Positions 30,379-40,205 are shown, numbered from the stretch's first letter. The stretch: 64,000 bases of DNA from Bacteriovoracaceae bacterium (GCA_947447665.1 CANFJX010000005.1:62001-126000), one strand, 5' to 3'. Translations and numbers: made by a program. The notes: a model not told the origin generated them from the sequence alone.

Positions 30379-31743
30379 ATGATTTCTAAAACATTGAAGC
30401 TTATGGCAGAGCAAATTCACAGAAACCAAAAGGAAATCAACGAATGGTACATGTCTTATGCGTCGAAATATGCGCCGCCATTTTACTGTTCAGTCGATCT
30501 CAGGGACTCCGGCCATAAAATTGTGCCCGTCGATAGCAATTTATTTCCAGCTGGATTCAACAACATTTGCCCTGAGGATCTCAGAACAGCACCGGTTCTA
30601 TTAAAAAAACAAATCGATTCGATCTTGAGCCAGTTTGGACGCCCCAACCATCAGCGGGTCTTGATTATCCCCGAGTCCCACACTCAAAATGCCTACTACA
30701 TTGAAAATCTTTTTTACCTCAAGCAACTCCTAGAAAACGCTGGATTTGTCACCCGTATAGGCTGGTATGGCGATCTTCCCGATACGACGATTCCAAGCGT
30801 CTCACTCACCTCAGTTACAGGAAAAAATCTGACGGCATTCCCGATTCAAATCGATGCAGGCATGCTAAGCGCAGACGGGTTTACTCCTGACTTAATCCTG
30901 CTCAACAATGACTTCTCAGGCGGCTACCCTAAGATTCTAGATACTGTTACCCAGCCGATCGTTCCGAGTCATACCCTAGGTTGGCACTCCAGAAAAAAGA
31001 GCGATCATTTCAAGTACTACAATCGCTTGGCGGGAGAATTTGCAGAGATGATTGGGATCGATCCCTGGGCAATACAAATCGACACCGAAGAATGTGAGCC
31101 AGTCAACTTTAACGAAGAAATCGGTATTGAGGCAGTCGCTCAAGCCGTGGACCGAATTTTAGAGCGAACCGCCAAATCCTACCAGTTTCACGAAATCCAC
31201 CGAAAGCCTTTTGTCTTTATTAAGAACAACGCAGGGACCTACGGAATGGGCATCATGGTGGCTCACTCAGGTGACGAGGTCAGACAGATGAACCGCCGCA
31301 CCAAAAATAAGATGAGCGTGGGGAAAAATCGCCGCCCCATCGAGAGCGTGGTCATTCAGGAGGGCATCCCTACTACCACCCTAGTGGATCGACTCATCGC
31401 AGAGCCCGTGATCTACCTTTTCGGCTCAGAGCTGATGGGAGGATTTCTGCGGACTCACTCAGAAAGGGGCGACGAAGACAATCTGAACGCTCAGGGAATG
31501 GCCTTTAAAAAGCTTTGCATGTCGGATCTGCGAGCCCTAGCAAGTGAAGCCCAGGAGGGAGATCTCTCCGAGCCGACGAAGGAGCTCCCAGCGCTCGAAC
31601 TTGTCTACGGCGCCGTTGCTCGGATCTCAGCACTCGCGACCGGAATGGAGCTAGCCAAGTCGCCCAAGGCAGCTCAAGCAAAGCTCGAGACCCGCAGCCC
31701 AGGCCGAGACTCAGGAAACCACAATTTAGCACCGCCGATTTGA
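30379..31743 (+). CDS. gshA: Glutamate-cysteine ligase (proteobacterial GshA, TIGR02049-like)
   Basis: NEWYMSYASKYAPPFYCSVDLRDSGHKIVPVDSNLFPAGFNNI; FVFIKNNAGTYGMGIMV. Confidence 0.85.
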   Translation: MISKTLKLMAEQIHRNQKEINEWYMSYASKYAPPFYCSVDLRDSGHKIVPVDSNLFPAGFNNICPEDLRTAPVLLKKQIDSILSQFGRPNHQRVLIIPESHTQNAYYIENLFYLKQLLENAGFVTRIGWYGDLPDTTIPSVSLTSVTGKNLTAFPIQIDAGMLSADGFTPDLILLNNDFSGGYPKILDTVTQPIVPSHTLGWHSRKKSDHFKYYNRLAGEFAEMIGIDPWAIQIDTEECEPVNFNEEIGIEAVAQAVDRILERTAKSYQFHEIHRKPFVFIKNNAGTYGMGIMVAHSGDEVRQMNRRTKNKMSVGKNRRPIESVVIQEGIPTTTLVDRLIAEPVIYLFGSELMGGFLRTHSERGDEDNLNAQGMAFKKLCMSDLRALASEAQEGDLSEPTKELPALELVYGAVARISALATGMELAKSPKAAQAKLETRSPGRDSGNHNLAPPI

Positions 31744-31791
31744 CGTTCTCCCCGCCCTCAAGCGCGACGACTTCTCAAAGACAGGGAGAAC
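31741..31791 (+). repeat. TGACGTTCTCCCCGCCCTC... motif with GTTCTCCC/GGGAGAAC inverted repeat
   Basis: Similar to the element at 17601; begins at the gshA stop codon. Confidence 0.4.
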
Positions 31792-31806
31792 AGCAACTAC
31801 CTTGAA

Positions 31807-32877
31807 TTAGTGCCCCATCTTTGGGTAATCGGTGTATCCTTTCGCGTCACCACCGTACATCGTTGCTCGGTCTGGAGAAGCTAGGGGAGACTTTTTCTCA
31901 AATCGCTCTGGAAGATCTGGATTTGCAATAAATAGTGAACCAAACGAAACAGCATCAGCACCACCAGTGGTGATAACCGCTTCTGCAGTTTCTTGGCTAT
32001 AACCAGAATTTAAAATTAACAATCCACTGAAATGTTTACGAGCCTCGGGTGCCAGGGGCTTAACGTCTTTAGGCAATTGCGTTGGTTCCATGAAATGCAA
32101 AATGCCGAGTTTTCTTTTTTCTAGCTGATCGATTAAATATAAGTAGGTCTTCTCAGGCTGGGAGTCGCTCATTCCATTAAAAGGATTTCTTGGTGATAAT
32201 CGGACTGAAACTCGTTCTGGTCCCCAAACATTGATTACAGCATCCGTAACTTCGAGAATAAATCGAGCGCGATTTTCAATTGATCCGCCATACTCATCAG
32301 ATCTTTGATTTGAACCGTCTTCCAAAAACTGGGCAGGCAGATAGCCGTTAGCTCCGTGCACTTCAACCCCATCAAATCCAGCCTCTTTTGCCGCAATCGC
32401 AGCATTTTTAAAGTCATTCACCGTGGATCTAATTTCATCGGTACTGAGAGCCCGCGGAGTAACTACGTCCTTTGGCCCATTTAAAGTGAATGATTGTCCC
32501 TTAAAAGGAATCGCCGAGGGCGCAACTGGCAGGCTGCCATGATGAAAATCGGGATGCGAAACGCGGCCAACATGCCAAAGCTGACAAAAGATCAAGCCAC
32601 CCTTCTGATGCACTGCTGCAGTAACTTTTTTCCAGCCCTTGATTTGTTCTGGAGTATGAATCCCTGGAGTAAAAACATATCCTACGCCCTGAGAACTGAC
32701 TTGCGAACCCTCTGTGAAGATCAGTCCTGCGGAAGCTCGCTGTGCATAATACTCGGCCATCAGATCGGTAGGCACTTGCTGAGGAGCGCGTGAGCGTGTC
32801 ATCGGCGCCATAAAGACTCGATTTTTAAATTCGAGCGCGACGTTTTTTATCTGAGACAAAAGTCTTGAAGTATTCAT
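31807..32877 (-). CDS. Alkene reductase / Old Yellow Enzyme family (NemA-like)
   Basis: VFMAPMTRSRAPQQVPTDLMAEYYAQRASAGLIFTEGSQVS, GVEVHGANGYLPAQFLEDGSNQRSDEYGGSIENRARF. Confidence 0.92.
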   Translation of the reverse strand: MNTSRLLSQIKNVALEFKNRVFMAPMTRSRAPQQVPTDLMAEYYAQRASAGLIFTEGSQVSSQGVGYVFTPGIHTPEQIKGWKKVTAAVHQKGGLIFCQLWHVGRVSHPDFHHGSLPVAPSAIPFKGQSFTLNGPKDVVTPRALSTDEIRSTVNDFKNAAIAAKEAGFDGVEVHGANGYLPAQFLEDGSNQRSDEYGGSIENRARFILEVTDAVINVWGPERVSVRLSPRNPFNGMSDSQPEKTYLYLIDQLEKRKLGILHFMEPTQLPKDVKPLAPEARKHFSGLLILNSGYSQETAEAVITTGGADAVSFGSLFIANPDLPERFEKKSPLASPDRATMYGGDAKGYTDYPKMGH

Positions 32878-32929
32878 AGAAGGTCCTTGCTATTTTTTTG
32901 CAGAATTTTTGCTAGCTTGAAAAGTTTCG

Positions 32930-32976
32930 AATAATGAATCTAATAAAAAATTTTTAGATTTTTGTAATTCATTATT
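32930..32976. promoter_or_regulatory. Nested dyad in the divergent OYE-LysR intergenic region (candidate LysR operator)
   Basis: AATAATGAAT ... ATTCATTATT outer arms; AATCTAA ... TTAGATT inner arms. Confidence 0.5.
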
Positions 32977-33018
32977 CATTTTTTTAAGGTTCTTTTAAAG
33001 TGACAATAAAAGAACTCT

Positions 33019-33468
33019 ATGTTCCATTTAAACAACATGAAGAATCTTGCCGCGTTAGATATTTTTGTCTCAGTTGGTAATCTGAGAATTTTTTCAAAAG
33101 CAGCAGACCAGTTGGGTTTAACAAAATCAACGGTGTCTCGCCAAATTCAATCCCTAGAGAGGGATCTAGGTGTGACACTCATTAAAAGAGATCCTCGGCA
33201 CTTTTCCTTGACCGATGTAGGTTCCGCCTTTCTCAAGCGGGCAGAATCCATCATGAGCCAGACAGCAGAAGCTTTCAATGAGGCCTCGAGTAGCCAAGCT
33301 GGCATCCGAGGTAAGATTAGTATTTCTACTACCGTAGACCTTTCTCTTTTTTATTTGGCGAAACCTGTAGCGGAGTTTTCTATTCGTCATCCTGGGGTTG
33401 AGTTCTTTATTGACTTAAGCCCAGGACAGGTTGATTTGAAGGCGGATGGGTTTGACATGGCCGTTTGA
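33019..33468 (+). pseudogene. Truncated LysR-family regulator
   Basis: N-terminal HTH and partial effector domain; premature TGA after ..KADGFDMAV where the family normally continues; LysR-like residues (RTLKGFFLTPQRSIALI) appear in another frame just downstream. Confidence 0.75.
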
Positions 33469-33515
33469 GCCGGACATTAAAGGGCTTTTTCTTGACGCCT
33501 CAACGGTCGATCGCA

Positions 33516-34610
33516 CTAATCCCGTATGGTCGCCTTACCTTGGCTCGCTGCAGTCCAGGCTGCGAGCTTGTAAAGAAGGCGAGCGCCCACGCTAGCATCC
33601 CATTCGTCCTCGGAACCCGAGAGATCCGGAGCTACTTCGTTCAGGTCAAATCCAATAATTTTCTTGCCCGCCCGAACCAAGGCGCCGATGAGATAATTTG
33701 CCTCTTGAAAATCGAGCCCACCAGGCACTGGGGTCCCAGTGTGGGGGCAAAAGCGAGGATCAAGCCCATCAATATCAAATGAGATCCAAACCTCGTCGGG
33801 TAGTCCTTGTACAATCTCCTGACAGAGCTTGGCCCAGTGAACCCCTTGGAACTTTTCATTTTGTAAATAACGATCGGTAAATAGCTGAACTCGATCCTTA
33901 TTTTCAGTGCAATAGTTAAACTCTTCCTCACAATAGTCACGAATACCCACCTGGACTATCTTTTCAACTTGAGGAATATTCTCTAAAACATTGTACATAA
34001 TGGAAGCATGAGACCAGATAAACCCCTCATAGGCTTTTCGTGTATCTGAGTGAGCGTCAAAATGAAGGATCCCGAAAGATGGATATTTTTCTGCAATCGC
34101 TCGAAGGCCGCCAAAGGGAACTGAGTGATCGCCCCCAACGATTCCCACGATTTTTCCGAGCCCGAGCAAGCGGGTCGTTTCCTGATAAACAAAATCGTTC
34201 AGCTTCTCACTGAGTTGATTCACTATTTCTAATGAAGGCTTAAAAGCTGGATTTTTTGTAAGATCACCACCCAGGTGGATAATTTTCTGAGCCTCGACCT
34301 TGGCTTTTTCGCTCCAACCCATCACTTCAGCGCTCTCAGGAAGCATGAACAGCCCTGCTTCATAGGGGCGAAATACATCTGAGTCAAAGAGATCAACCTG
34401 CTTGCTGCTTTCGAAAATTGCTCGGGGACCATGAGATGTCCCTCCCCCGTAGGAAGTAGTGGCCTCCCAAGGAACCGGAAGTAGAACGATCGAAGCATCT
34501 TGTTCTTCATTGGGTAGACCAAAGATGCCGGACTCGGGCTGTGAAGCTGCATTGGGGTCAAACTGATTGCTCATAGGCGGCAATTTGAAGTAAGACGACG
34601 GGATTGTCAA
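33516..34610 (-). CDS. speB: Agmatinase/arginase family ureohydrolase
   Basis: VGGDHSVPFGG, LHFDAHSDTR, VWISFDIDGLDPRFCPHTGTPVPGG, GFDLNEVAP. Confidence 0.88.
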   Translation of the reverse strand: MTIPSSYFKLPPMSNQFDPNAASQPESGIFGLPNEEQDASIVLLPVPWEATTSYGGGTSHGPRAIFESSKQVDLFDSDVFRPYEAGLFMLPESAEVMGWSEKAKVEAQKIIHLGGDLTKNPAFKPSLEIVNQLSEKLNDFVYQETTRLLGLGKIVGIVGGDHSVPFGGLRAIAEKYPSFGILHFDAHSDTRKAYEGFIWSHASIMYNVLENIPQVEKIVQVGIRDYCEEEFNYCTENKDRVQLFTDRYLQNEKFQGVHWAKLCQEIVQGLPDEVWISFDIDGLDPRFCPHTGTPVPGGLDFQEANYLIGALVRAGKKIIGFDLNEVAPDLSGSEDEWDASVGARLLYKLAAWTAASQGKATIRD

Positions 34611-34625
34611 GGGCTCGCCCTCTAG

Positions 34626-37346
34626 CTAACGCTTCGCAACCCACACCTTCGCAGCCTGGAGAGCTTCCTCCAAACCCTGAGGACGCGTGCCACCGGCCTG
34701 CGCTAGGTCAGCCTTTCCGCCGCCACGGCCTTCGATCTTCGGAGCGATGGCTTGCAAGAGGTCATTTGCGCTCAGACCCTGGGGGGCCTGGGGTCCGACT
34801 GCAACCAAAAGTGAAGCTTTCGGTTCAGAGGGGTCTTTGATCCCCAAGACAAGGATACAATCGGGGGCTTTTTGTTTAATTCGGTCAGCGAGCTCGCGGA
34901 GTCGCTTAATTCCTTGAGCGTCCGGAGCGCAGATCCCAGAAACTAAGCGAATCGACTGAATGATTTCGGACTTTCCGACGAGGTCATCGACTTCACCACT
35001 CGCGCTTTTAGCTTGAAATTGTTCGATTTGTTTTCGAAGTTCGCGCTCGGTTGCGGCCATTTTATCTAGCCTTCCTAAAATTTCATCGCTCGACGAAACC
35101 TTGAGCCGATCTCGGATGGATTTAACTTCACCCTCCTTAGCGCGCAGGTAATCAAATGCACCCTTCGAAGTGTAAGCAATAATTCGGCGAACGCCCGCTG
35201 CAATTCCACTTTCGCTAGCAATTTTGAAAAGGTGAATCTCAGATGATTGATCAACATGGGTGCCGCCGCAGAGCTCCGTTGAGAACTCCCCGATCTGAAT
35301 CACACGGACACGGTCTCCGTATTTGTCACCGAAAAAGGCAATCGCACCAGCTGCGATGGCTTCGTCTTTGCCCATCTCTTTTTTAGAGACTGAGTGAGCG
35401 CCCCAGATTTTTTGGTTCATGAGGTCTTCGACGCGGGTGAGTTCTGCCTCAGTCAGTGCTTGAAAATGACTAAAATCAAAACGTAATAAATCAGGAGTCA
35501 CCAGGGAGCCAGATTGTTTGACGTGGTTCCCTAGAACCTCGCGCAGGGCCCACTGGAGCATATGGGTCGCGGTATGATTCCTGGTAGTCAGGGCCCGGAG
35601 TTCTTGGTGAGTTTCCTGGAGGTAACTGCTCCCTACCTGGAGAGTCCCTCGCAAGGGCCGGATGTGGGCGACGATCAGTTCCGGCGTAGGTTTTTGTACA
35701 TCAATCACCTCACCCTCGAATCCGCGACCATCCGAGACGCGTCCCTGATCTCCGACTTGGCCCCCGCTCTCTCCGTAGAAAGGGGTTTCAGCAAAGACCA
35801 CCTCAAGAATCGGAGCCTTCTCTGCACTATCGGCAGTGAAGGCGATTGCGGGGGTTTCAAATTTCTCGACCTGCTTCAGACCCTCAGGTTCACCGACGAG
35901 AATGGCAAGGCACGGTGCTTGGGCTTGTGTGGCCTCATATCCGACAAATCGAGGGAGTTGGTTTCTTGATCGAAGATCTTGTGCGAGTTGAAGGTAAGTT
36001 GCGTCGAGGGCTTCTTGGCCTGACCCCTTCCAGTGCTTTCGGGACTCACTCCGCTGGCGATCCATGCACTTTTCAAATCCAACCTCATCAATGGTGATGT
36101 TCTTTTCGGCGCAAATGACTCGAGTGAGATCGAGTGGAAATCCGTAAGTATCATAAAGCTTAAAAGCAATGTCTCCGGGCAGGGTTTGTTCCCCTTTTTG
36201 TTTGCTCTGGAGTCGTTGCATTTCCTCATCGAGAAGCCCTAAACCTCGCTCTAGCGTTTTGAAAAACTGCTCCTCTTCAGCAAGAATCACCTTTTCAATT
36301 AACGTCCGTTTTTCGCTAATTTCGGGATAAGCGTCTTTCATTTGATCAATTACAAAGCCCGAAGTTTTATGCAGGAACGGACCAGTGAAGCCGAGTTTTT
36401 TCCCATGTCGAATCGCTCGACGGATAATTCTTCGAAGGACATAGCCTCGGCCCTCATTCGACGGCATGACTCCATCACTAATAAGAAATGTGGTCGCTCG
36501 AGAGTGATCTGCAACCACCCGGAATGAGACCGCCATTCCACTTGCTGGTTCGTAGGGCTTGCCAGCGAGACCAGAGATTTGTGAAATAATATTTTGAAAC
36601 AAGTCGCAGTCGTAGTTCGTGTCTACGCCCTGAATAATGGCTGCGAGCCGCTCAAGCCCTGCTCCGGTATCCACGGAGGGTTTGGGCAGGGGGGTTAGCT
36701 TCCCATCGGCCGAGCGGTCGTACTGCATGAAGACCAGATTCCAAAACTCCATATAGCGATCACAGTCGCAACCCATGGCGCACGTTGGCTTGCCGCAGCT
36801 GTACTTTGCTCCGCGATCGATAAAGATTTCACTACAAGGTCCGCAGGGGCCAGTATCTCCCATCGACCAGAAATTGTCTTTTTCACCAAAACGATAGATT
36901 CGGTCTTGCGGGACACCTTCTTGACGGTGCCAAATTTCGGCAGCTTCATTATCGTTTTCAAAAACCGTTACATAAAGCAGGTCTTTTGGGAGCTTCAATT
37001 CCTGGGTGACGAACCCCCAAGCCAGGTGAATCGCCTCTTTCTTGAAGTAATCACCGAACGAAAAGTTTCCGAGCATTTCAAAAAAAGTGTGGTGCCGCGC
37101 GGTGAACCCCACGTTTTCCAGGTCATTGTGTTTTCCACCTGCTCGGACACACTTCTGGGAGGTGGTCGCTCTTGAGTAGTTTCTTCGGTCCTTTCCGAGG
37201 AACACATCTTTAAACTGAACCATCCCCGCGTTCGTAAATAGAAGCGTAGGGTCATTTTGAGGCACCAGAGACGAGCTCTCCACGATGGTGTGCTGATTTT
37301 TTTCAAAGTATTTCAAAAAACGGGAACGAATTTCGGCGGCTTTCAT
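34626..37346 (-). CDS. alaS: Alanyl-tRNA synthetase (ORF opens at 37382)
   Basis: MKAAEIRSRFLKYFEKNQHTIVESSSLVPQNDPTLLFTNAGMVQFKDVFLG; RNHTATHMLQWALREVLG; TELCGGTHV. Confidence 0.96.
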   Translation of the reverse strand: MKAAEIRSRFLKYFEKNQHTIVESSSLVPQNDPTLLFTNAGMVQFKDVFLGKDRRNYSRATTSQKCVRAGGKHNDLENVGFTARHHTFFEMLGNFSFGDYFKKEAIHLAWGFVTQELKLPKDLLYVTVFENDNEAAEIWHRQEGVPQDRIYRFGEKDNFWSMGDTGPCGPCSEIFIDRGAKYSCGKPTCAMGCDCDRYMEFWNLVFMQYDRSADGKLTPLPKPSVDTGAGLERLAAIIQGVDTNYDCDLFQNIISQISGLAGKPYEPASGMAVSFRVVADHSRATTFLISDGVMPSNEGRGYVLRRIIRRAIRHGKKLGFTGPFLHKTSGFVIDQMKDAYPEISEKRTLIEKVILAEEEQFFKTLERGLGLLDEEMQRLQSKQKGEQTLPGDIAFKLYDTYGFPLDLTRVICAEKNITIDEVGFEKCMDRQRSESRKHWKGSGQEALDATYLQLAQDLRSRNQLPRFVGYEATQAQAPCLAILVGEPEGLKQVEKFETPAIAFTADSAEKAPILEVVFAETPFYGESGGQVGDQGRVSDGRGFEGEVIDVQKPTPELIVAHIRPLRGTLQVGSSYLQETHQELRALTTRNHTATHMLQWALREVLGNHVKQSGSLVTPDLLRFDFSHFQALTEAELTRVEDLMNQKIWGAHSVSKKEMGKDEAIAAGAIAFFGDKYGDRVRVIQIGEFSTELCGGTHVDQSSEIHLFKIASESGIAAGVRRIIAYTSKGAFDYLRAKEGEVKSIRDRLKVSSSDEILGRLDKMAATERELRKQIEQFQAKSASGEVDDLVGKSEIIQSIRLVSGICAPDAQGIKRLRELADRIKQKAPDCILVLGIKDPSEPKASLLVAVGPQAPQGLSANDLLQAIAPKIEGRGGGKADLAQAGGTRPQGLEEALQAAKVWVAKR

Positions 37347-37381
37347 GCTAGTTTCATAACTCGATCTAGGAGTCAGAGGCA

Positions 37382-38140
37382 ATGTCAGTTTTTATTTCTG
37401 GAGCATCAAGTGGAATTGGAGAGGCATGCGCGAGGTCTTTTGCGGCTGCCCATCATAATTTGGTCCTGGTAGCTAGGAGAGAAGACCGTCTCAAAAAGCT
37501 CAGCCAGGAGTTGCGGGATCAGTTTGGCGTCCAAGTCACCTATTTTTCGTTAGATGTGAGGGACCGGATAAAACTGGAAAGGCTCGCTCAACTTCATGCT
37601 GATGTGTTTCAGGATGTTGATATTCTAATTAATAACGCTGGGTTAGCAAGGGGACGGGACGTAATCCAAAAGGGTCTTCCTGAGGATTGGGATGTGGTGA
37701 TTGACACCAATCTCAAAGGATTACTTTATGTCACTCGTACTTTTCTCCCCGGGATGATTCAAAAACGCCGGGGCCATATTGTGAATATTGGATCAGTGGC
37801 GGGGCATTGGGTCTATCAGAATGGGAACGTCTATTGCGCCTCTAAGTTTGGTGTGCGTGCCCTATCAGAAGCCTTGCGTTACGATCTTCACGGAAGCGGG
37901 ATTCGAGTGACTGAGATTTCGCCCGGCATGGTCAAAACTGAGTTTAGCCACGTTCGCTTTGATGGAGATCAGGAAAAGGCCGATGCGATTTATGCAGGTC
38001 GGACACCCCTCAATCCAGAGGATATTGCAGAAAGTGTTCTATGGTGCGTACAGCGCCCCGCCCATGTAAATATTCAGGAAATTATCATTTTTCCGACTGA
38101 ACAACCGGGCGTGCAACCTATCACGCCGAAGCTAGACTAA
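37382..38140 (+). CDS. Short-chain dehydrogenase (YdfG-like)
   Basis: VFISGASSGIGEACARSFA, DILINNAGLARG, YCASKFGVRALSEALR. Confidence 0.9.
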   Translation: MSVFISGASSGIGEACARSFAAAHHNLVLVARREDRLKKLSQELRDQFGVQVTYFSLDVRDRIKLERLAQLHADVFQDVDILINNAGLARGRDVIQKGLPEDWDVVIDTNLKGLLYVTRTFLPGMIQKRRGHIVNIGSVAGHWVYQNGNVYCASKFGVRALSEALRYDLHGSGIRVTEISPGMVKTEFSHVRFDGDQEKADAIYAGRTPLNPEDIAESVLWCVQRPAHVNIQEIIIFPTEQPGVQPITPKLD

Positions 38141-38238
38141 GCCCCGATTTTTCGATTCATTTTTTAGCGTGTCTCACATGACACTGTTAGAAATCTCACA
38201 TTTGATTAAACGACGTAATTGCCCGATAATTATAGTGT

Positions 38239-39615
38239 ATGAATGCGCTCGGACGGATCCCTCAATTTAGCCTGCACGTTACTAGAAGTTTCACCTCGAA
38301 GTCGAGGAGAGCTATCGCGGTTTTTTCGCTCTGTTGCGCAGGGATCAGCCTCCTACTCACGAGCTGTAAAAGCAATTTCCTACCCTCTAAGTCAACCCCG
38401 ATACTCATCGCCCCCTCAGCACTCTCCTCGGTGCCCATGCTGTCAGCTGCTGTTTCACCTTCGACATCCCAATCCTCTTCTAAGTCTTCAAGTCCAGCTT
38501 ATTTGAACGGAAAAGCAACGACAGGCATTAATTTGAATGAGTTTTCGAGTGTCTTCACGAGCTCTAATCCTGCGATTTCGACCTATTCTCGTGGATTATG
38601 CGAGGCAGGTATGATGTTGCGAGATCTCTACCGTGAGGCCGGAAAAGCAGACCAGGTTTCTTGCTACCTGGGCGTTATAGATCGGCATGGTCTCCTGAGC
38701 GGCATTTATGATGGCAGCAATCACTATTTTACTTGGGTCAATTTTCCGACTCTCAATGGTCATGTTAAGTTGAATTTAAATCAAGATTCGAATTGGAATT
38801 TAATCTCCTATCAAATTTACTCCTGCATGAATGGTGGAGCGAGGCAAACTGAATTCATCGGTGGCTCATTCACAAATTCAGGTGCCGTTCTTGTGAGTGA
38901 CGAAAGCAACGATCTGGGACAGACTCGATCGGTGGTCTCAGGTAACTTGATGAACCCCTCCGGCGCCTGGGCGTCGAAGACGCTGACGGCCAACCAGCAC
39001 TGGTCAGGTCAAACTACCTTGAATTCGATCCCTACTACTTTTACCTCCGATTCAGTGGTTACGGTGAAGCAGGCGAATGCCACCCTCACAGCGAATGGAG
39101 CTTCTAGGATCACCCTGGTTCCGAGTCCTTCACCTTCACTTTCACCTTCACCGGATGTATCACCCTCACCCGATGTATCATCTTCACCGGGGGTAATTTT
39201 AATGGGGATGGGCTCAGTAATTCAGGGACTAGGTATGGACCAGCTGCCCAATTTTCACTTAGGCAATGGATCGTCCAATTATTATGATGCCTCGGTTATC
39301 GATGGCGTTACATCAAACCACCAGGCGATCCAGTCCTGGAATGGAGACAGTAAAACTCCTTTATCGAAGGCTTCGGCAGGGATTTATTATCCCTCAACCC
39401 TCAACTATGCGCCCCCAATATACTCAGCACCCAACTATAATTATCAAGATGGGGAGACGTGGGACTGTACCGCCCCTGATGGGAGCAGTTTTGTGACTGT
39501 CGATTTTAACGTCGTCACCATCAGCGATACGACCTTTGCTTCTGACTTAAGTGTCTGTGATTCGACTTACGTCATATCCGATACAGATTACGTAGATTGC
39601 AGCGGGACCCAATAA
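38239..39615 (+). CDS. Secreted Ser-rich lipoprotein-like hypothetical protein
   Basis: Hydrophobic N-terminus with LLLTSC; SPSPSLSPSPDVSPSPDVSSSPG linker. Confidence 0.65.
   Translation: MNALGRIPQFSLHVTRSFTSKSRRAIAVFSLCCAGISLLLTSCKSNFLPSKSTPILIAPSALSSVPMLSAAVSPSTSQSSSKSSSPAYLNGKATTGINLNEFSSVFTSSNPAISTYSRGLCEAGMMLRDLYREAGKADQVSCYLGVIDRHGLLSGIYDGSNHYFTWVNFPTLNGHVKLNLNQDSNWNLISYQIYSCMNGGARQTEFIGGSFTNSGAVLVSDESNDLGQTRSVVSGNLMNPSGAWASKTLTANQHWSGQTTLNSIPTTFTSDSVVTVKQANATLTANGASRITLVPSPSPSLSPSPDVSPSPDVSSSPGVILMGMGSVIQGLGMDQLPNFHLGNGSSNYYDASVIDGVTSNHQAIQSWNGDSKTPLSKASAGIYYPSTLNYAPPIYSAPNYNYQDGETWDCTAPDGSSFVTVDFNVVTISDTTFASDLSVCDSTYVISDTDYVDCSGTQ
39120..39195 (+). repeat. Coding tandem repeat for Ser-Pro linker (tcaccttcaccggatgta-like units)
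   Basis: Degenerate 6/18-bp periodic repeats seen directly. Confidence 0.7.
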
Positions 39616-39620
39616 AAAAA

Positions 39621-39648
39621 TGCCCCCCCAAAAAAAATTGGAGGGGCA
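39621..39648 (-). terminator. Intrinsic terminator for ahpC (TGCCCC..GGGGCA then T-run on minus strand)
   Basis: GC stem and TTTTTTTATT on the minus strand. Confidence 0.6.
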
Positions 39649-39680
39649 ACAAAAAATTTCGACTAGTTTTTTCTGATCTT

Positions 39681-40205
39681 TTACTTCAAGGTCGCTTTGC
39701 CAGGCTTCCAATCCACCGGGCATTTTTCGCCGGTTTTAAGCGCCTGAAGAGTACGTACAACCTCATCAACGGAGCGTCCGACATCGAGCGCATTCACACT
39801 CATCCATTGGAGAGTCCCCTGGGGGTCGATTAAAAAGGTTCCTCGCAGTGCAATTCCCTTATCCTCCATCAGTACGCCGTAGGATCGAGAAACGTGGTGG
39901 GCGGTATCCGCCAAAACGGGGTACTTCACTTCCTTTAGATCCCGCTCAAACCAAGCCTTGTGCGAGTATGCGCTATCGGTGCTGCATCCCAGGACCTGGC
40001 AGCCCAGTTCTTTGAACTCAGCTTCCTTCGCTGCAAAAGCGCGAATTTCAGTGGGGCAAACAAAGGTAAAATCTAGGGGATAGAAAAACAAACAAACCCA
40101 TTTTCCCTGATAATCCTTTAGGCTCACTTCCGTGAATTGCCCTGCTGCGTAGGCCTGAGCTTTGAATTCTGGTGCTAATGTTCCGACTTTTACTGTTGTA
40201 GACAT
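39681..40205 (-). CDS. ahpC: Peroxiredoxin (AhpC/Prx1-type)
   Basis: FFYPLDFTFVCPTEIRAF, GCSTDSAYSHKAW, GEKCPVDWKPG. Confidence 0.93.
   Translation of the reverse strand: MSTTVKVGTLAPEFKAQAYAAGQFTEVSLKDYQGKWVCLFFYPLDFTFVCPTEIRAFAAKEAEFKELGCQVLGCSTDSAYSHKAWFERDLKEVKYPVLADTAHHVSRSYGVLMEDKGIALRGTFLIDPQGTLQWMSVNALDVGRSVDEVVRTLQALKTGEKCPVDWKPGKATLK

Noticed and set aside
33465-33782. 105-aa plus-strand ORF after the LysR stop
   Set aside because: Only its first residues look like LysR; the rest is antisense to the agmatinase gene. Treated as pseudogene remnant, not a separate gene.
39120-39195. CRISPR-like array
   Set aside because: Short coding Ser-Pro repeats without unique spacers, inside an ORF.
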